A stretch of DNA of 57,723 nucleotides from Cenarchaeum sp. SB0675_bin_21 (GTDB lineage Archaea > Thermoproteota > Nitrososphaeria > Nitrososphaerales > Nitrosopumilaceae): assembly GCA_009843815.1 (NCBI GenBank), contig VYCS01000039.1:1-57723 (forward strand), in the 5' to 3' direction. Each line of letters opens with the position of its first letter. The first letter of the stretch is position 1. The notes under the pieces were generated by a model that saw only the letters and a program-made list of their open reading frames with translations, was not told the origin of the DNA and ran no database searches. Shown here in pieces: positions 8,615-16,417 of the stretch. The translations under genes and the position numbers were made by a program.

Positions 8615-8911
8615 ATGTCAATAATACAAATGAAGAGTGATGTGAACAATCAGTTTTTATCCCGTCGTGAGATGACATGTGACTTTGTTGGATTAGGAGG
8701 AAAGCTACTAAAGAGTCAGGCCGTAGATATGATAACTGGTGAGTACGACCTAAAAGACAAGTTTGTTATACCAATATCCTTGAGAAATCAAGTGGGACGG
8801 ACTACAATTACAGGTACATTTTACGTCTACGATGATGAATCCCTGGCCAAGAAACATATCAATCCTGCAATATTTACTCGTCTGGCAAAACAAAAGGGTG
8901 ATGATGCATGA
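8615..8911 (+). CDS. rps24e: Ribosomal protein S24e
   Basis: A 98-residue small-subunit protein of the archaeal/eukaryotic type. After MSIIQMKSDVNNQFLSRRE comes the family block ISLRNQVGRTTITGTFYVYDDE with the basic tail FTRLAKQKGDD. Start ATG at 8615 is placed just downstream of a TATA box and gives the usual length; the upstream in-frame Met adds residues unlike the family. The last codons overlap the start of S27ae in an ATGA arrangement, so translation is likely coupled. Confidence 0.93.
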   Translation: MSIIQMKSDVNNQFLSRREMTCDFVGLGGKLLKSQAVDMITGEYDLKDKFVIPISLRNQVGRTTITGTFYVYDDESLAKKHINPAIFTRLAKQKGDDA

Positions 8912-9078
8912 GTGGAAAGAAGGGATATAGCCCAAAAGTATACCAGTATTATACAGTACAAGACAATAAGGCAACCACCAGCAAAAAGATATGTTCTCGG
9001 TGTGGTCGTGGCGTATTTATGGCCGAACACAAAAACCGACGGGCATGCGGCAGATGTGGCCTCACTGAATTTTATTAA
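8908..9078 (+). CDS. rps27ae: Ribosomal protein S27ae
   Basis: A 56-residue zinc-ribbon ribosomal protein read as MSGKKGYSPKVYQYYTV followed by CSRCGRGVFMAEHKNRRACGRCG and ending LTEFY. The four Cys (two CxxC pairs) should bind one Zn2+. The ATG overlaps the TGA of S24e. S24e-S27ae pairing is standard in Archaea. The frame overlapping it at 8912-9100 is not a gene. Confidence 0.95.
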   Translation: MSGKKGYSPKVYQYYTVQDNKATTSKKICSRCGRGVFMAEHKNRRACGRCGLTEFY

Positions 9079-9122
9079 ATCTAAACCGAAATCAAATTAA
9101 TATGGTGATTGCTATGTACATT

Positions 9123-9197
9123 GGGCTCGTTGCATAGCATGGATAGTGCGAACGCTTGCGGAGCGTTAGGTCGGGGGTTCGAATCCCTTCGGGCCCG
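9123..9197 (+). tRNA. tRNA-Arg (GCG)
   Basis: A 75-nt cloverleaf: acceptor GGGCTCG/CGGGCCC, D stem GCAT/GTGC, anticodon stem AACGC/GCGTT around the loop TTGCGGA (anticodon GCG), T loop TTCGAAT and discriminator G. No intron. An AT-rich TATA-like element (AAATTAATATGG) lies a little over 20 bases upstream. Confidence 0.92.
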
Positions 9198-9474
9198 CCT
9201 ACTTGATAAACTTGTAAAGGTATGTCGGCTCAGACACACTAAAGATATGTTGGAAAGGACAATAACTACCCATCAAGGCTGTTTAGTATTCAGTATGGGG
9301 GTCCCTACAAAAGTTGGATTGCGCCCCTGTGAGATGGCCTGTCATCCCTCTTGAGTGGTGTAGTACAATACACAACAGACTTTCGGACTGGCCAAAACCT
9401 TACGATTTACGTAGGTTTCACACTACCCGGTAAATTTACTGTAATGTCTACAGTATATCGTCTCTACAGGTGAT
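9198..9474. other. Gene-free stretch after tRNA-Arg
   Basis: About 277 bases between tRNA-Arg and the methyltransferase stop. No convincing protein frame on either strand. Mixed base composition rather than simple AT-rich spacer means a stable RNA is possible, but I could not identify RNase P, SRP RNA or box C/D signatures. Confidence 0.3.
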
Positions 9475-10320
9475 CTACTTGTCTGGCATGGTCTTGAAAC
9501 ATGCTATCTCTATCCAGCCACTACTCTCGGTGGGAAAGAGATGATTTGCTCCGGTCCGTCTCCTCTCTATGTTGGACATTGTATGTCTGCGAATATCAAA
9601 ACCCCCAATGGCTTTTGCGCGCTGTACGATGGCGTTGTATTCAAACCTGTCTATCTCCAAATTATAGGGCAGTGTGTCTTGTATTATGCCAAAGACGCCA
9701 TCAGGTATGTGGGCGCGCTCCTTATCTATCATGTCTCTAGGTACAATATACTCTAAAATTACATGGTTTACTGCATGACTTGAGAATTGACGTACTAACT
9801 CCCACAAAACTCCGGGTTTTAGATAATATGATATGCCCTCAAATATCAGTAAAGTAGGTTTACTCCTGTCCCATCTGGCATCTACAACGTTTGATACAAC
9901 TCTTGATGATTGATTCAAGTCCGCCGTTATACACATTATGCGACCTGTATCCTGTATGACCTTATTTACCAGTAGTTGTTTGTGCTCCATCTGGTCGGCA
10001 TCAACCTCATACACTTGTACTGTATCGTTTAGTGATGTTATCTCTAGTGAGAGAGCATCCATACCACTACCAAATATTATCACTTGGTTTATACCACTTT
10101 GTACACTAGATTTGACTTCTTGTAGTATGGCACTCTTCCTGTTTAGTACAAGCTCGTCTAAGTGCGGCCAGACCTGTGCGCATTCTCGTAAAAGACCTCT
10201 TCCAGATGAGAGGTTCAACATGCTCCTGTATATCTGGGAGTTTTTGCTTGTATGTATGCCATCCTTCATCAGTAACATAACAAATGCCGAGGTATCTGAG
10301 AGTTGGACCGATGCTGTCAT
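9475..10320 (-). CDS. Class I SAM methyltransferase of the LCM/Ppm1 family
   Basis: A 281-residue protein resembling the leucine carboxyl methyltransferase-like family (COG3315). The SAM-binding glycine motif is VIIFGSGMDALSLEI, an acidic residue ends the next strand (VYEVDADQ), and LLIFEGISYYL matches the family post-I block. Substrate unknown; members methylate protein carboxylates or small molecules. It is divergent to the next gene, sharing the AT-rich interval around 10345. Confidence 0.75.
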   Translation of the reverse strand: MTASVQLSDTSAFVMLLMKDGIHTSKNSQIYRSMLNLSSGRGLLRECAQVWPHLDELVLNRKSAILQEVKSSVQSGINQVIIFGSGMDALSLEITSLNDTVQVYEVDADQMEHKQLLVNKVIQDTGRIMCITADLNQSSRVVSNVVDARWDRSKPTLLIFEGISYYLKPGVLWELVRQFSSHAVNHVILEYIVPRDMIDKERAHIPDGVFGIIQDTLPYNLEIDRFEYNAIVQRAKAIGGFDIRRHTMSNIERRRTGANHLFPTESSGWIEIACFKTMPDK

Positions 10321-10379
10321 TATCAGAACTGCATAGAATCAAAATATATAATTATCATATTAATGCGATACAATCCGTA

Positions 10380-10730
10380 TTGGCTGATTTTGTGCATCAA
10401 GAGTATAAGACTGTGTATATTCGTGATGTAATACCCATGGATCTGGATGATCTCATTACAATGATGTCTGGTGATGGAGCGGGATTGGCATATTGGGCTG
10501 ATGGTGTACTCTTTGTGGCCTTCTCTACAGATGCATCTGAGTCAATGGCAAGAAAGGAGATTGAAGGAATAACATATCTAGACAGGCTGATATTTACAAA
10601 ACATCCTAGGTTCTCTCGCACGGTGAAGTCTACTACAAACTTTGAAATTCCCGTTGTCAATGTGCAGAACAGCAATTTCTTTGGTAAGTTAATACGCTGG
10701 ATTAAAAACCAGCCGTTCTGGAATGACTAA
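10380..10730 (+). CDS. Conserved-looking hypothetical protein upstream of tag
   Basis: About 116 residues from the TTG at 10380 (MADFVHQEYKTVYIRD), ending NQPFWND. A longer in-frame start at 10284 would overlap the divergent methyltransferase, while a TATA-like AAAATATATAATT at 10341-10353 favours the shorter form. It is a soluble alpha/beta-looking chain with a C-terminal Trp-rich basic segment (GKLIRWIKNQPFW). It overlaps tag by 8 bases, so the two are probably cotranscribed. No family recognised. Confidence 0.6.
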   Translation: MADFVHQEYKTVYIRDVIPMDLDDLITMMSGDGAGLAYWADGVLFVAFSTDASESMARKEIEGITYLDRLIFTKHPRFSRTVKSTTNFEIPVVNVQNSNFFGKLIRWIKNQPFWND

Positions 10731-11277
10731 AAAGCGATGCTCCTGGGCTGTGGGCGATGCCATGATTTTATATCATGATACTGAGTGGGGAAGACCTCAG
10801 CATGATGACAACAAACTCTATGAATTTCTAGTTTTGGAAGGTGTGCAAGCTGGCCTGTCATGGAGTACCATACTGAATAGACGAGAAGGGTATAGGGCAG
10901 CATTTGATGGATTTGATCCTCATATAGTATCAACGTATGATGAAAAAAAGATTCAAGAGATGCTGCTAAATCCTCGCATAATTCGTAACCGTCTTAAAGT
11001 TAAATCTGCCATAAATAATGCAGTTAAATTCTGCAATATACAAAAGATACATGGCACTTTTGATAGCTACATCTGGGGCATGATAGACTCCCCAATAAAA
11101 AATTCATTTAAAAGTACAGATGAACTTCCTCAATATACTCATATGTCACAATTAATGAGCAAAAAATTAAAACAGGACGGATTCACCTTTGTTGGTCCTA
11201 CCATATGTTATGCATTTATGCAGGCAGTTGGAATGGTAAATGATCATACTGTGGACTGTTTTTTACATAATATATGA
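10723..11277 (+). CDS. tag: DNA-3-methyladenine glycosylase I
   Basis: A 184-residue Tag protein that removes 3-methyladenine from alkylated DNA. Visible family features: N-terminal CSWA (Cys6, a zinc ligand) and YHDTEWGRPQHDD, the pocket segment LEGVQAGLSW with Glu39 and Trp47, and the C-terminal HTVDCFLH supplying zinc ligands. Length is typical of bacterial Tag. Tag is best known from bacteria, so an old transfer is possible, but codon use looks like the neighbours. Confidence 0.93.
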   Translation: MTKKRCSWAVGDAMILYHDTEWGRPQHDDNKLYEFLVLEGVQAGLSWSTILNRREGYRAAFDGFDPHIVSTYDEKKIQEMLLNPRIIRNRLKVKSAINNAVKFCNIQKIHGTFDSYIWGMIDSPIKNSFKSTDELPQYTHMSQLMSKKLKQDGFTFVGPTICYAFMQAVGMVNDHTVDCFLHNI

Positions 11278-11343
11278 CTATAATATTACACTGTCATGAA
11301 ATGTATCCAACGCTTTTTATTATGTATGTGCCAATTGTAAACA

Positions 11344-11844
11344 ATGAAATTATCTGACGAGATGACGACTGCCCTTAATGACCATATAACCCTTGAGTTG
11401 GCCGCATCACAGTTCTATCTGTCTGCTGCTGGCTGGTGTGAAGTGTCTGGTTATGATGGTGGCGCAGCCTACCTTTATGCGCAAGCCGACGAGGAACGGG
11501 CCCACATGCTAAAGATTATAAAATTTATGAATAGCCTTGGCGTGCGTGCCGCTATTCCTGCAGTGCCACAGCCAGATGTAAACCCTGAAAGCCTAGAGAA
11601 CCTTCTCTCCATGTCGCTGGCAAATGAGCAGAGTGTCACCGCATCCATTAATAATACTCTGTCACTGGCGTATAAACTACCTGAATATTCAGTAATTGAT
11701 CTTTTGGAGTGGTTTGCCACCGAACAAGTTCATGAAGAGACAAAGTTTGAGGCGATACTCCAAAAGTTTGATACAATTGGCCGAGATGGCTTGGCCGTAG
11801 CCGAGATAGACAAGATTCTTGCATCATCTACTGGCGGAGAGTAA
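11344..11844 (+). CDS. ftn: Ferritin
   Basis: A 166-residue non-haem ferritin forming a four-helix bundle that stores iron. Ferroxidase-type ligands are visible in LELAASQFYLSAAGWCE and DEERAHMLKIIKF, and again in WFATEQVHEETKFE. An AT-rich TTTTTATTATG lies about 30 bases before the ATG. A T-run follows the stop. Iron storage fits a lineage rich in Fe and Cu enzymes. Confidence 0.93.
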   Translation: MKLSDEMTTALNDHITLELAASQFYLSAAGWCEVSGYDGGAAYLYAQADEERAHMLKIIKFMNSLGVRAAIPAVPQPDVNPESLENLLSMSLANEQSVTASINNTLSLAYKLPEYSVIDLLEWFATEQVHEETKFEAILQKFDTIGRDGLAVAEIDKILASSTGGE

Positions 11845-11847
11845 TTA

Positions 11848-11854
11848 TTTTTTT
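11848..11854 (+). terminator. T-run terminator after ferritin
   Basis: Seven consecutive T directly after the ferritin stop codon, typical of archaeal intrinsic termination, which needs a T-rich stretch without a strong hairpin. Confidence 0.5.
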
Positions 11855-11905
11855 ACATAATTAACGGTGATACCATTAAAAATGTGTACATCTAAATTAT
11901 TAATC

Positions 11906-12037
11906 ATGATACGTATTGTAAAGGCATTTGTTCTGGTTGTTGTTGGTTTGATCACCATCATTGTGGGTGCCTTTATGTTGCGCGGTAATATGCATATGTG
12001 GGATCGAGGCAAGAGTGCCACCGACAGAAAAAAATAG
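11906..12037 (+). CDS. 43-residue single-pass membrane protein
   Basis: Reads MIRIVKAFVLVVVGLITIIV then GAFMLRGNMHMWDRG and a basic tail ending DRKK. One clear transmembrane helix (residues 4-25) follows a basic start, predicting a short charged tail outside or a reversed topology. It is a probable real micro-gene since it sits in a run of tightly spaced small frames in the same direction. Confidence 0.5.
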   Translation: MIRIVKAFVLVVVGLITIIVGAFMLRGNMHMWDRGKSATDRKK

Positions 12038-12046
12038 TCCCACTAT

Positions 12047-12235
12047 ATGATAATAAACAGTATGGTGGGACCGCAAGATGGTGGTTTTGGCTTTGATCAA
12101 TCCCGTAAATATACGACAGTAGATGATATCGATAACGTATGCGTTCAGTGTCAGGCTGGCCAACACAGAAACTGTTTGGCAAAGAGTGGTGTAATATCTG
12201 AGTGTGAATGCGAGCAGTGTCTTGTATTTGGATAG
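12047..12235 (+). CDS. Small Cys-rich protein, possible zinc-binding
   Basis: Up to 62 residues; the Met at 12062 (MVGPQDGGFGFDQ) is the likelier start. The C-terminal half carries CVQCQAGQHRNC and CECEQC, giving six Cys plus His in a spacing suitable for a zinc knuckle or a metal cluster. No domain recognised. Starts within 10 bases of the preceding micro-gene. Confidence 0.6.
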   Translation: MIINSMVGPQDGGFGFDQSRKYTTVDDIDNVCVQCQAGQHRNCLAKSGVISECECEQCLVFG

Positions 12236-12250
12236 ATCACCCTGTGCCTT

Positions 12251-12260
12251 TTTAAATATT
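12251..12260 (+). promoter_or_regulatory. TATA box for the zinc-finger micro-gene
   Basis: TTTAAATATT lies about 22 bases before the ATG at 12278, consistent with a leaderless transcript. Confidence 0.5.
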
Positions 12261-12277
12261 TGAGTTTATTATTATTT

Positions 12278-12394
12278 ATGATGAGTCTTGAGTTTCGCTG
12301 TATGTATTGTGGCGCATCATTTGGTCGGAATGTGATTGGCCTAGCCCGACATATAAGAGAGCAGCATGATGCGCAACGCCATAAGCTTCAATAG
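12278..12394 (+). CDS. 38-residue C2H2-type zinc finger protein
   Basis: Reads MMSLEFRCMYCGASFGRN then VIGLARHIREQHDAQRHKLQ. The pattern C-x2-C-x12-H-x4-H with the hydrophobic Phe and Leu between is a classical single C2H2 zinc finger. Such one-finger proteins occur in Archaea and are candidate DNA- or protein-binding regulators. TATA box in the right place. Confidence 0.7.
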   Translation: MMSLEFRCMYCGASFGRNVIGLARHIREQHDAQRHKLQ

Positions 12395-12413
12395 TGGTAA
12401 TCTTTTATTATAC

Positions 12414-12515
12414 ATGATGCGTCGAGACAAACAGATAGTAATCTGGGTGGCCATTATAGGTAGCGGTCTGGCATATTATTTTGCATACGGTCATATAGCC
12501 GATATGATGAGGTGA
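12414..12515 (+). CDS. 33-residue single-pass membrane peptide
   Basis: Reads MMRRDKQIVIWVAIIGSGLA then YYFAYGHIADMMR. A basic start (RRDK) precedes one hydrophobic helix of about 18 residues, so the N-terminus is probably cytoplasmic. The stop is 4 bases before the next gene. Comparable micro-genes sit immediately upstream. Confidence 0.45.
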   Translation: MMRRDKQIVIWVAIIGSGLAYYFAYGHIADMMR

Positions 12516-12519
12516 TTTT

Positions 12520-12969
12520 ATGACTGTTATATCCGATGAAGTTGCAGAGTTTGTACAGAACGAACGTCTAGGCTATGTTGCCACAGTATCTCCGGACTGT
12601 AAACCCAACCTATCCCCAAAAGGGAGTATAATACGCAGCGGGCCTGAGAGCCTGGCATTTGCTGATATACGCTCACCTGACACTGTAGAAAATCTGGAGT
12701 CCAATGATGCCGTTGAGGTGAGCGTCATAAGCCCCATAATACGACGGGGGTACTTGTTTTCAGGACGTGGCCACATTCATAAGAGTGGCGCACTCTTTGA
12801 TGATTTAATCAAAAAGTTTCGCGACATGGGAATACAAAGTCCCATAAATACGGTTGTGGTAATTGATGTTGATCATATAAGTGACACCAAATCCCCTCTA
12901 TATGACTTGGGGTATACTGAAGAGCAGATAAAGGATACTTGGAAGAGAAACTATTTTGAAAACAGTTAA
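12520..12969 (+). CDS. Pyridoxamine 5'-phosphate oxidase-like FMN-binding split-barrel protein
   Basis: A 149-residue protein with the family opening FVQNERLGYVATVSPDCKPNLSPKGS and the barrel strand VEVSVISPIIRRGYLFSGRG. This family binds FMN or F420 and includes oxidases and reductases of unknown substrate. Length fits a single split-barrel domain. The exact reaction cannot be told from sequence. Confidence 0.85.
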   Translation: MTVISDEVAEFVQNERLGYVATVSPDCKPNLSPKGSIIRSGPESLAFADIRSPDTVENLESNDAVEVSVISPIIRRGYLFSGRGHIHKSGALFDDLIKKFRDMGIQSPINTVVVIDVDHISDTKSPLYDLGYTEEQIKDTWKRNYFENS

Positions 12970-12991
12970 CTAAGGCCCTGTCACATGTGAT

Positions 12992-13090
12992 ATGATGCCA
13001 CTAAGAAAGAAGGGGAAACACCAAAGGTGGGCGGATCAGCGAGCCACTAGGCGACGTACAAAGAAGGCAAAGTCTGGCAAACCACGATAG
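12992..13090 (+). CDS. 32-residue very basic micro-protein
   Basis: Reads MMPLRKKGKHQRWADQRATR then RRTKKAKSGKPR. About half of the residues are Arg, Lys or His. It resembles the flexible tails of ribosomal or nucleic-acid-binding proteins. Start could be either of two adjacent ATGs. Function unknown; reality is moderately likely given its composition. Confidence 0.4.
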   Translation: MMPLRKKGKHQRWADQRATRRRTKKAKSGKPR

Positions 13091-13130
13091 CTATCAAGAT
13101 TTTTTACACTCTCTTCTATACTACCCACTA

Positions 13131-13835
13131 TTGGACCCATTGTATAGAATCAAGAATGCCCGCTTGAACGGTCATCTACCAGATGATGTATCTGCCAAAA
13201 TACTGGAACGTTTCTCCATTGCTGTTGATGGAATAGACAGAATTGAGCGCGCATCCGGACTATACTTTCCAACTGCATATGTGGAACCATCTGCAGTAAT
13301 CTCTCCTGCCTCACAGTTCGGATATGGGGTGCTCTTCGCTAGAACGATACCGCTATTTGATGGTGGACGCTTTGGAGTTTTAGTACAGATATCTGCACCG
13401 CTACTTGTGTATGGCTTAAAAGGTACGATACATGCCATATTGGCTCATGAATTTTTACACTACTTGGAGCTGATGCGCAGAATACATCGGGGTGAAGTTC
13501 TCTCTGATGAGATAACCGGCAACCTATTTGAAGGCGCATACTTGGATCAAACCCGTATACTTGAACCGGCCGCAGTATTCAAAGACCGTACACTGATAAA
13601 TCACATAAAGAAGAGATTCGCTTCCAGCTTCCAAGAGCCCCGGCTAGAAAGAAAGGTAGTGGAGAAGTGGATAAATGCTGGCCTCCCAAAGACTGTCATA
13701 CCATTGGATAATAATCGGGTAAACATATCTGCTGATCTACTCACAAAGATGCGTCTTCCCTCAGACATGGTGACTGCACTTGATATAATGTATGAAAAAA
13801 GTAAAAAGATCAGGACAAGATACAAGTTATACTAG
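13131..13835 (+). CDS. Putative zinc metallopeptidase-like protein (HEFLH motif)
   Basis: A 234-residue soluble protein with TTG as the apparent start (MDPLYRIKNARLNG). HEFLHYLE at residues 106-113 is an HExxH zinc-binding motif in a predicted helix (GTIHAILAHEFLHYLELMRR), with Asp126/Glu127 (LSDE) about 17 residues later as a possible third ligand. There is no signal peptide. I do not recognise the family. The stop codon directly abuts tRNA-Pro on the other strand. Confidence 0.7.
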   Translation: MDPLYRIKNARLNGHLPDDVSAKILERFSIAVDGIDRIERASGLYFPTAYVEPSAVISPASQFGYGVLFARTIPLFDGGRFGVLVQISAPLLVYGLKGTIHAILAHEFLHYLELMRRIHRGEVLSDEITGNLFEGAYLDQTRILEPAAVFKDRTLINHIKKRFASSFQEPRLERKVVEKWINAGLPKTVIPLDNNRVNISADLLTKMRLPSDMVTALDIMYEKSKKIRTRYKLY

Positions 13836-13909
13836 TGGGATTGGCAGGACTTGAACCTGCGACCCCTGGTACCCAAAACCAGAATCATACCAAGCTAGAC
13901 TACAATCCC
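13836..13909 (-). tRNA. tRNA-Pro (TGG)
   Basis: Minus-strand 74-nt cloverleaf: acceptor GGGATTG/CAATCCC, D stem GTC/GAT, anticodon stem CTGGT/ACCAG around TTTGGGT (anticodon TGG), T arm GCAGG-TTCAAGT-CCTGC, discriminator A. No intron. Confidence 0.93.
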
Positions 13910-13953
13910 GTGATGTGTAATCTGTTGCATGGCAATTTTTATCTTTGTGCGCA

Positions 13954-15252
13954 ATGACCCAATATCATATGATGAATGCGTTATCAATAGGGGGCTTTGA
14001 TCCATCATGTGCATCGGGTATACAAAGAGACATGAGGGTGGCCAGCTCTCTTGGACTGTATCCACTCAGTGTTGCAACAACAATAACAACTCAAAACACA
14101 TCTGAATTTGGTGTTGTGCATCCGTTATCTGTCCATGTCATATCGTCCCAGTTGAATGCAGTTCTATCAGACTTTAAAGTTGATGTAATAAAGGTTGGAA
14201 TGCTATATACTCCCGATATCATACATGCAATACATGATAGGTTATGTGATGTCTCTGCCCCTGTAATCTTGGACCCTGTTGTACGGTCTACTACTGGCGG
14301 CTCCCTACTGCAACATGACGCCAAAGATACATTACTTGATGTGATGCTGCCAAGATCTTTTATTGTAACGCCGAATCTCTATGAAGCAAAGTATCTGACT
14401 GATGTCACGCATGATGGACTGGCAGGCGCGCAAGACGCCGCCAAGTTACTACACCAGTATGGTGCTGACAATGTCGTAGTTACTGGCGTAAAGGAGAACG
14501 ATGAGATTGTGGATGTCCTGTATAATGATGATGGTTTTCAGTATATACGAGGTGAGCGTCTTTACGGTGATAGTAGAGGCGGCGGCTGTACATACTCTGC
14601 AGCACTATCCTGCTTGGTGATATCCAACAGTGTTGCAGCTGCCGCCAAGCGGGCAAGACTCATCTCGTATACAACACAACATGCCCCCATCTCGGCAGGC
14701 AAGACAACCCCGATAGCATCTGAGATCCCCACACAGTTGGAGTCTGCAATCGATGATGTAATATCCATACCTGATATGTACCGGCTGATACCACAATGCC
14801 AGACTAATTTTGTACATGCACCAATACATGCTACAGCCCCTGATGAAGTCTTTGGAATTCAGGGCCGACTGGTGCGCGCAGGCAAAAGAGTAGTAATGGC
14901 CGGAGTTATATCTCCGAACGGCTCCAAACATGTATCTGCTGCAGTCTGCGCAATCCGGGGCCGATTCTCCAATGTGCGGTCCGCCATAAACATAAGATAC
15001 TCACAAGATATACTCTCCATGTTAATACGCGCCCGTCTCACTGTGGCATTTTATGATCGTACATCCGAACCACCAGAGATAAAGGAGTCTGGCTCATCTG
15101 TATCTTGGGGTGTAAGTTGGACAGCTGCGCAGTGTATGGATCCTCCAGACGCCATATGTCATAGAGGTGACTTTGGCAAAGAGCCAATGATAATACTATT
15201 TGGTGATTCGCCCAACGATGTTGTATCTAAAATAAGAAGACTTTTCTCTTAA
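13954..15252 (+). CDS. thiD-thiN: Bifunctional HMP kinase / thiamine-phosphate synthase (ThiD-ThiN)
   Basis: About 432 residues. The N-terminal ribokinase-fold ThiD domain (1-255) has ALSIGGFDPSCASGIQRDMR, DPVVRSTTGG and the anion-hole region YGDSRGGGCTYSAAL. The C-terminal ThiN domain (about 260-430) joins the pyrimidine to the thiazole moiety to form thiamine phosphate. The usual GTGC of ThiD reads GGGC here. ATG 13954 is preferred over the TTG at 13945. I see no TPP riboswitch upstream. Confidence 0.9.
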   Translation: MTQYHMMNALSIGGFDPSCASGIQRDMRVASSLGLYPLSVATTITTQNTSEFGVVHPLSVHVISSQLNAVLSDFKVDVIKVGMLYTPDIIHAIHDRLCDVSAPVILDPVVRSTTGGSLLQHDAKDTLLDVMLPRSFIVTPNLYEAKYLTDVTHDGLAGAQDAAKLLHQYGADNVVVTGVKENDEIVDVLYNDDGFQYIRGERLYGDSRGGGCTYSAALSCLVISNSVAAAAKRARLISYTTQHAPISAGKTTPIASEIPTQLESAIDDVISIPDMYRLIPQCQTNFVHAPIHATAPDEVFGIQGRLVRAGKRVVMAGVISPNGSKHVSAAVCAIRGRFSNVRSAINIRYSQDILSMLIRARLTVAFYDRTSEPPEIKESGSSVSWGVSWTAAQCMDPPDAICHRGDFGKEPMIILFGDSPNDVVSKIRRLFS

Positions 15253-15254
15253 AT

Positions 15255-15980
15255 ATGGGGGCGCTCACATTTAATCGCATGCAGTCTGTAATATTGGCAG
15301 GTGGTTTGGGTACCCGTCTACTTCCATATACAATGTTCATGCCCAAACCAATGTTGCCATTGGGCGAGAAGCCAATCCTCGAACATATAATCGAGTGGAA
15401 CATAAGAAATGGCATAACTGATATCATACTGTGTATCAGTTATCTGGGTCGTGTAATAGAGGACTACTTTGAAGATGGTACAAGAATCGGCGCTTCCATA
15501 CAGTATGCACTGTCCCGTAAACCACTATCTACGGCCGGACAGCTAAAGACAGCTCAGGAACTTGTCCATGGAAGATTTGTCTGTTTATATGGAGATTCAA
15601 TATACGACTTTGACTTATCCGACATGATATACGCGCACGAAAAGAGAGATGCATTCATTACCATGGGACTGCACGAATATGACTCTTCCATACCTTACGG
15701 TGTTGTGGATACCGATGAAGGTGGCAATGTGTTGGCCTGGCGCGAAAAGCCCAGTACCAAAGTCAACATAAACATGGGCTGTTATGTTATGGAGCAGGAT
15801 ACACTAGACTACATACCAAAGGATAAGCCATGGGGCATGGATACAGTGATTAATACTGCTCTGGAGAAGAGAGAGACCGTACTGGCATATCTCACTAAGG
15901 GTAACTTTATCGATGTGGGGACATACTCGTTATACAAAGAAGCAAGTCTGGAGTTTCGTAAAAGACTAGGTGACATCTAA
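15255..15980 (+). CDS. Sugar-1-phosphate nucleotidyltransferase
   Basis: A 241-residue RmlA/GlmU-like nucleotidyltransferase. VILAGGLGTRLLPYT is the nucleotide-binding signature, MPKPMLPLGEKPILEH provides the catalytic Lys region, and GDSIYDFD contains the metal-binding Asp. ATG at 15279 (MQSVILAGG) is more family-like than 15255. There is no left-handed beta-helix, so it is a single-domain pyrophosphorylase. The GNA1-like gene overlaps its stop by one base, which suggests that the two make an N-acetylated sugar nucleotide, but the sugar cannot be told from sequence. Confidence 0.88.
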   Translation: MGALTFNRMQSVILAGGLGTRLLPYTMFMPKPMLPLGEKPILEHIIEWNIRNGITDIILCISYLGRVIEDYFEDGTRIGASIQYALSRKPLSTAGQLKTAQELVHGRFVCLYGDSIYDFDLSDMIYAHEKRDAFITMGLHEYDSSIPYGVVDTDEGGNVLAWREKPSTKVNINMGCYVMEQDTLDYIPKDKPWGMDTVINTALEKRETVLAYLTKGNFIDVGTYSLYKEASLEFRKRLGDI

Positions 15981-16417
15981 TGACAGAGATATTGGTTCGC
16001 AATCTTGTACGAGAAGACATTAAAAATGGCTTTTTGGAAGCACTGGACGCTCTGCGCCCTGCCAGTCACATGACGTATGATACATGCTATGCGATATATG
16101 ATGATATCAAAGATGATCCCAACAGAGTGGTGGCAGTTGCGGTATTGAATGGTTATATTGTGGGCACGGCCTCATTAATTCTGGAGCGTAAATTCATACA
16201 TGATGGTGGCCGTGCAGCCCACATAGAGGATGTCTCTGTAAACTCTAAATTTCAAGGACAGAGTGTGGGCCGTCTACTGATTCAGTATCTTTTGGATGTG
16301 GCTCTCCACAGTGGATGTTACAAGACCACACTGGACTGCAAAGATGATGTTGCCGGATTTTATCAGAGATTGGGCTTTGTACATAATGGTTTGTCCATGC
16401 GAATAAATCACATGTAG
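15980..16417 (+). CDS. GNA1-like glucosamine-phosphate N-acetyltransferase (GNAT)
   Basis: A 145-residue GNAT protein that strongly resembles eukaryotic GNA1, which acetylates glucosamine-6-phosphate. Shared blocks are LERKFIHDGGRAAHIEDVSV, the acetyl-CoA loop FQGQSVGRLLIQ, GCYKTTLDCKDD and FYQRLGF. It starts one base inside the upstream nucleotidyltransferase stop. Together they could supply UDP-GlcNAc-type precursors for glycosylation of S-layer or surface proteins. The substrate is inferred. Confidence 0.85.
   Translation: MTEILVRNLVREDIKNGFLEALDALRPASHMTYDTCYAIYDDIKDDPNRVVAVAVLNGYIVGTASLILERKFIHDGGRAAHIEDVSVNSKFQGQSVGRLLIQYLLDVALHSGCYKTTLDCKDDVAGFYQRLGFVHNGLSMRINHM

Noticed and set aside
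8912-9100. 62-codon frame after S24e
   Set aside because: It overlaps S27ae in a different phase; S27ae shows four zinc Cys and family sequence.
9198-9474. RNase P or SRP RNA after tRNA-Arg
   Set aside because: The conserved GAGGAAAGTCC-type and helix-8 signatures are absent on both strands.
13910-13953. TPP riboswitch ahead of thiD-thiN
   Set aside because: No THI-box sequence is present and the space between tRNA-Pro and the start is too short.
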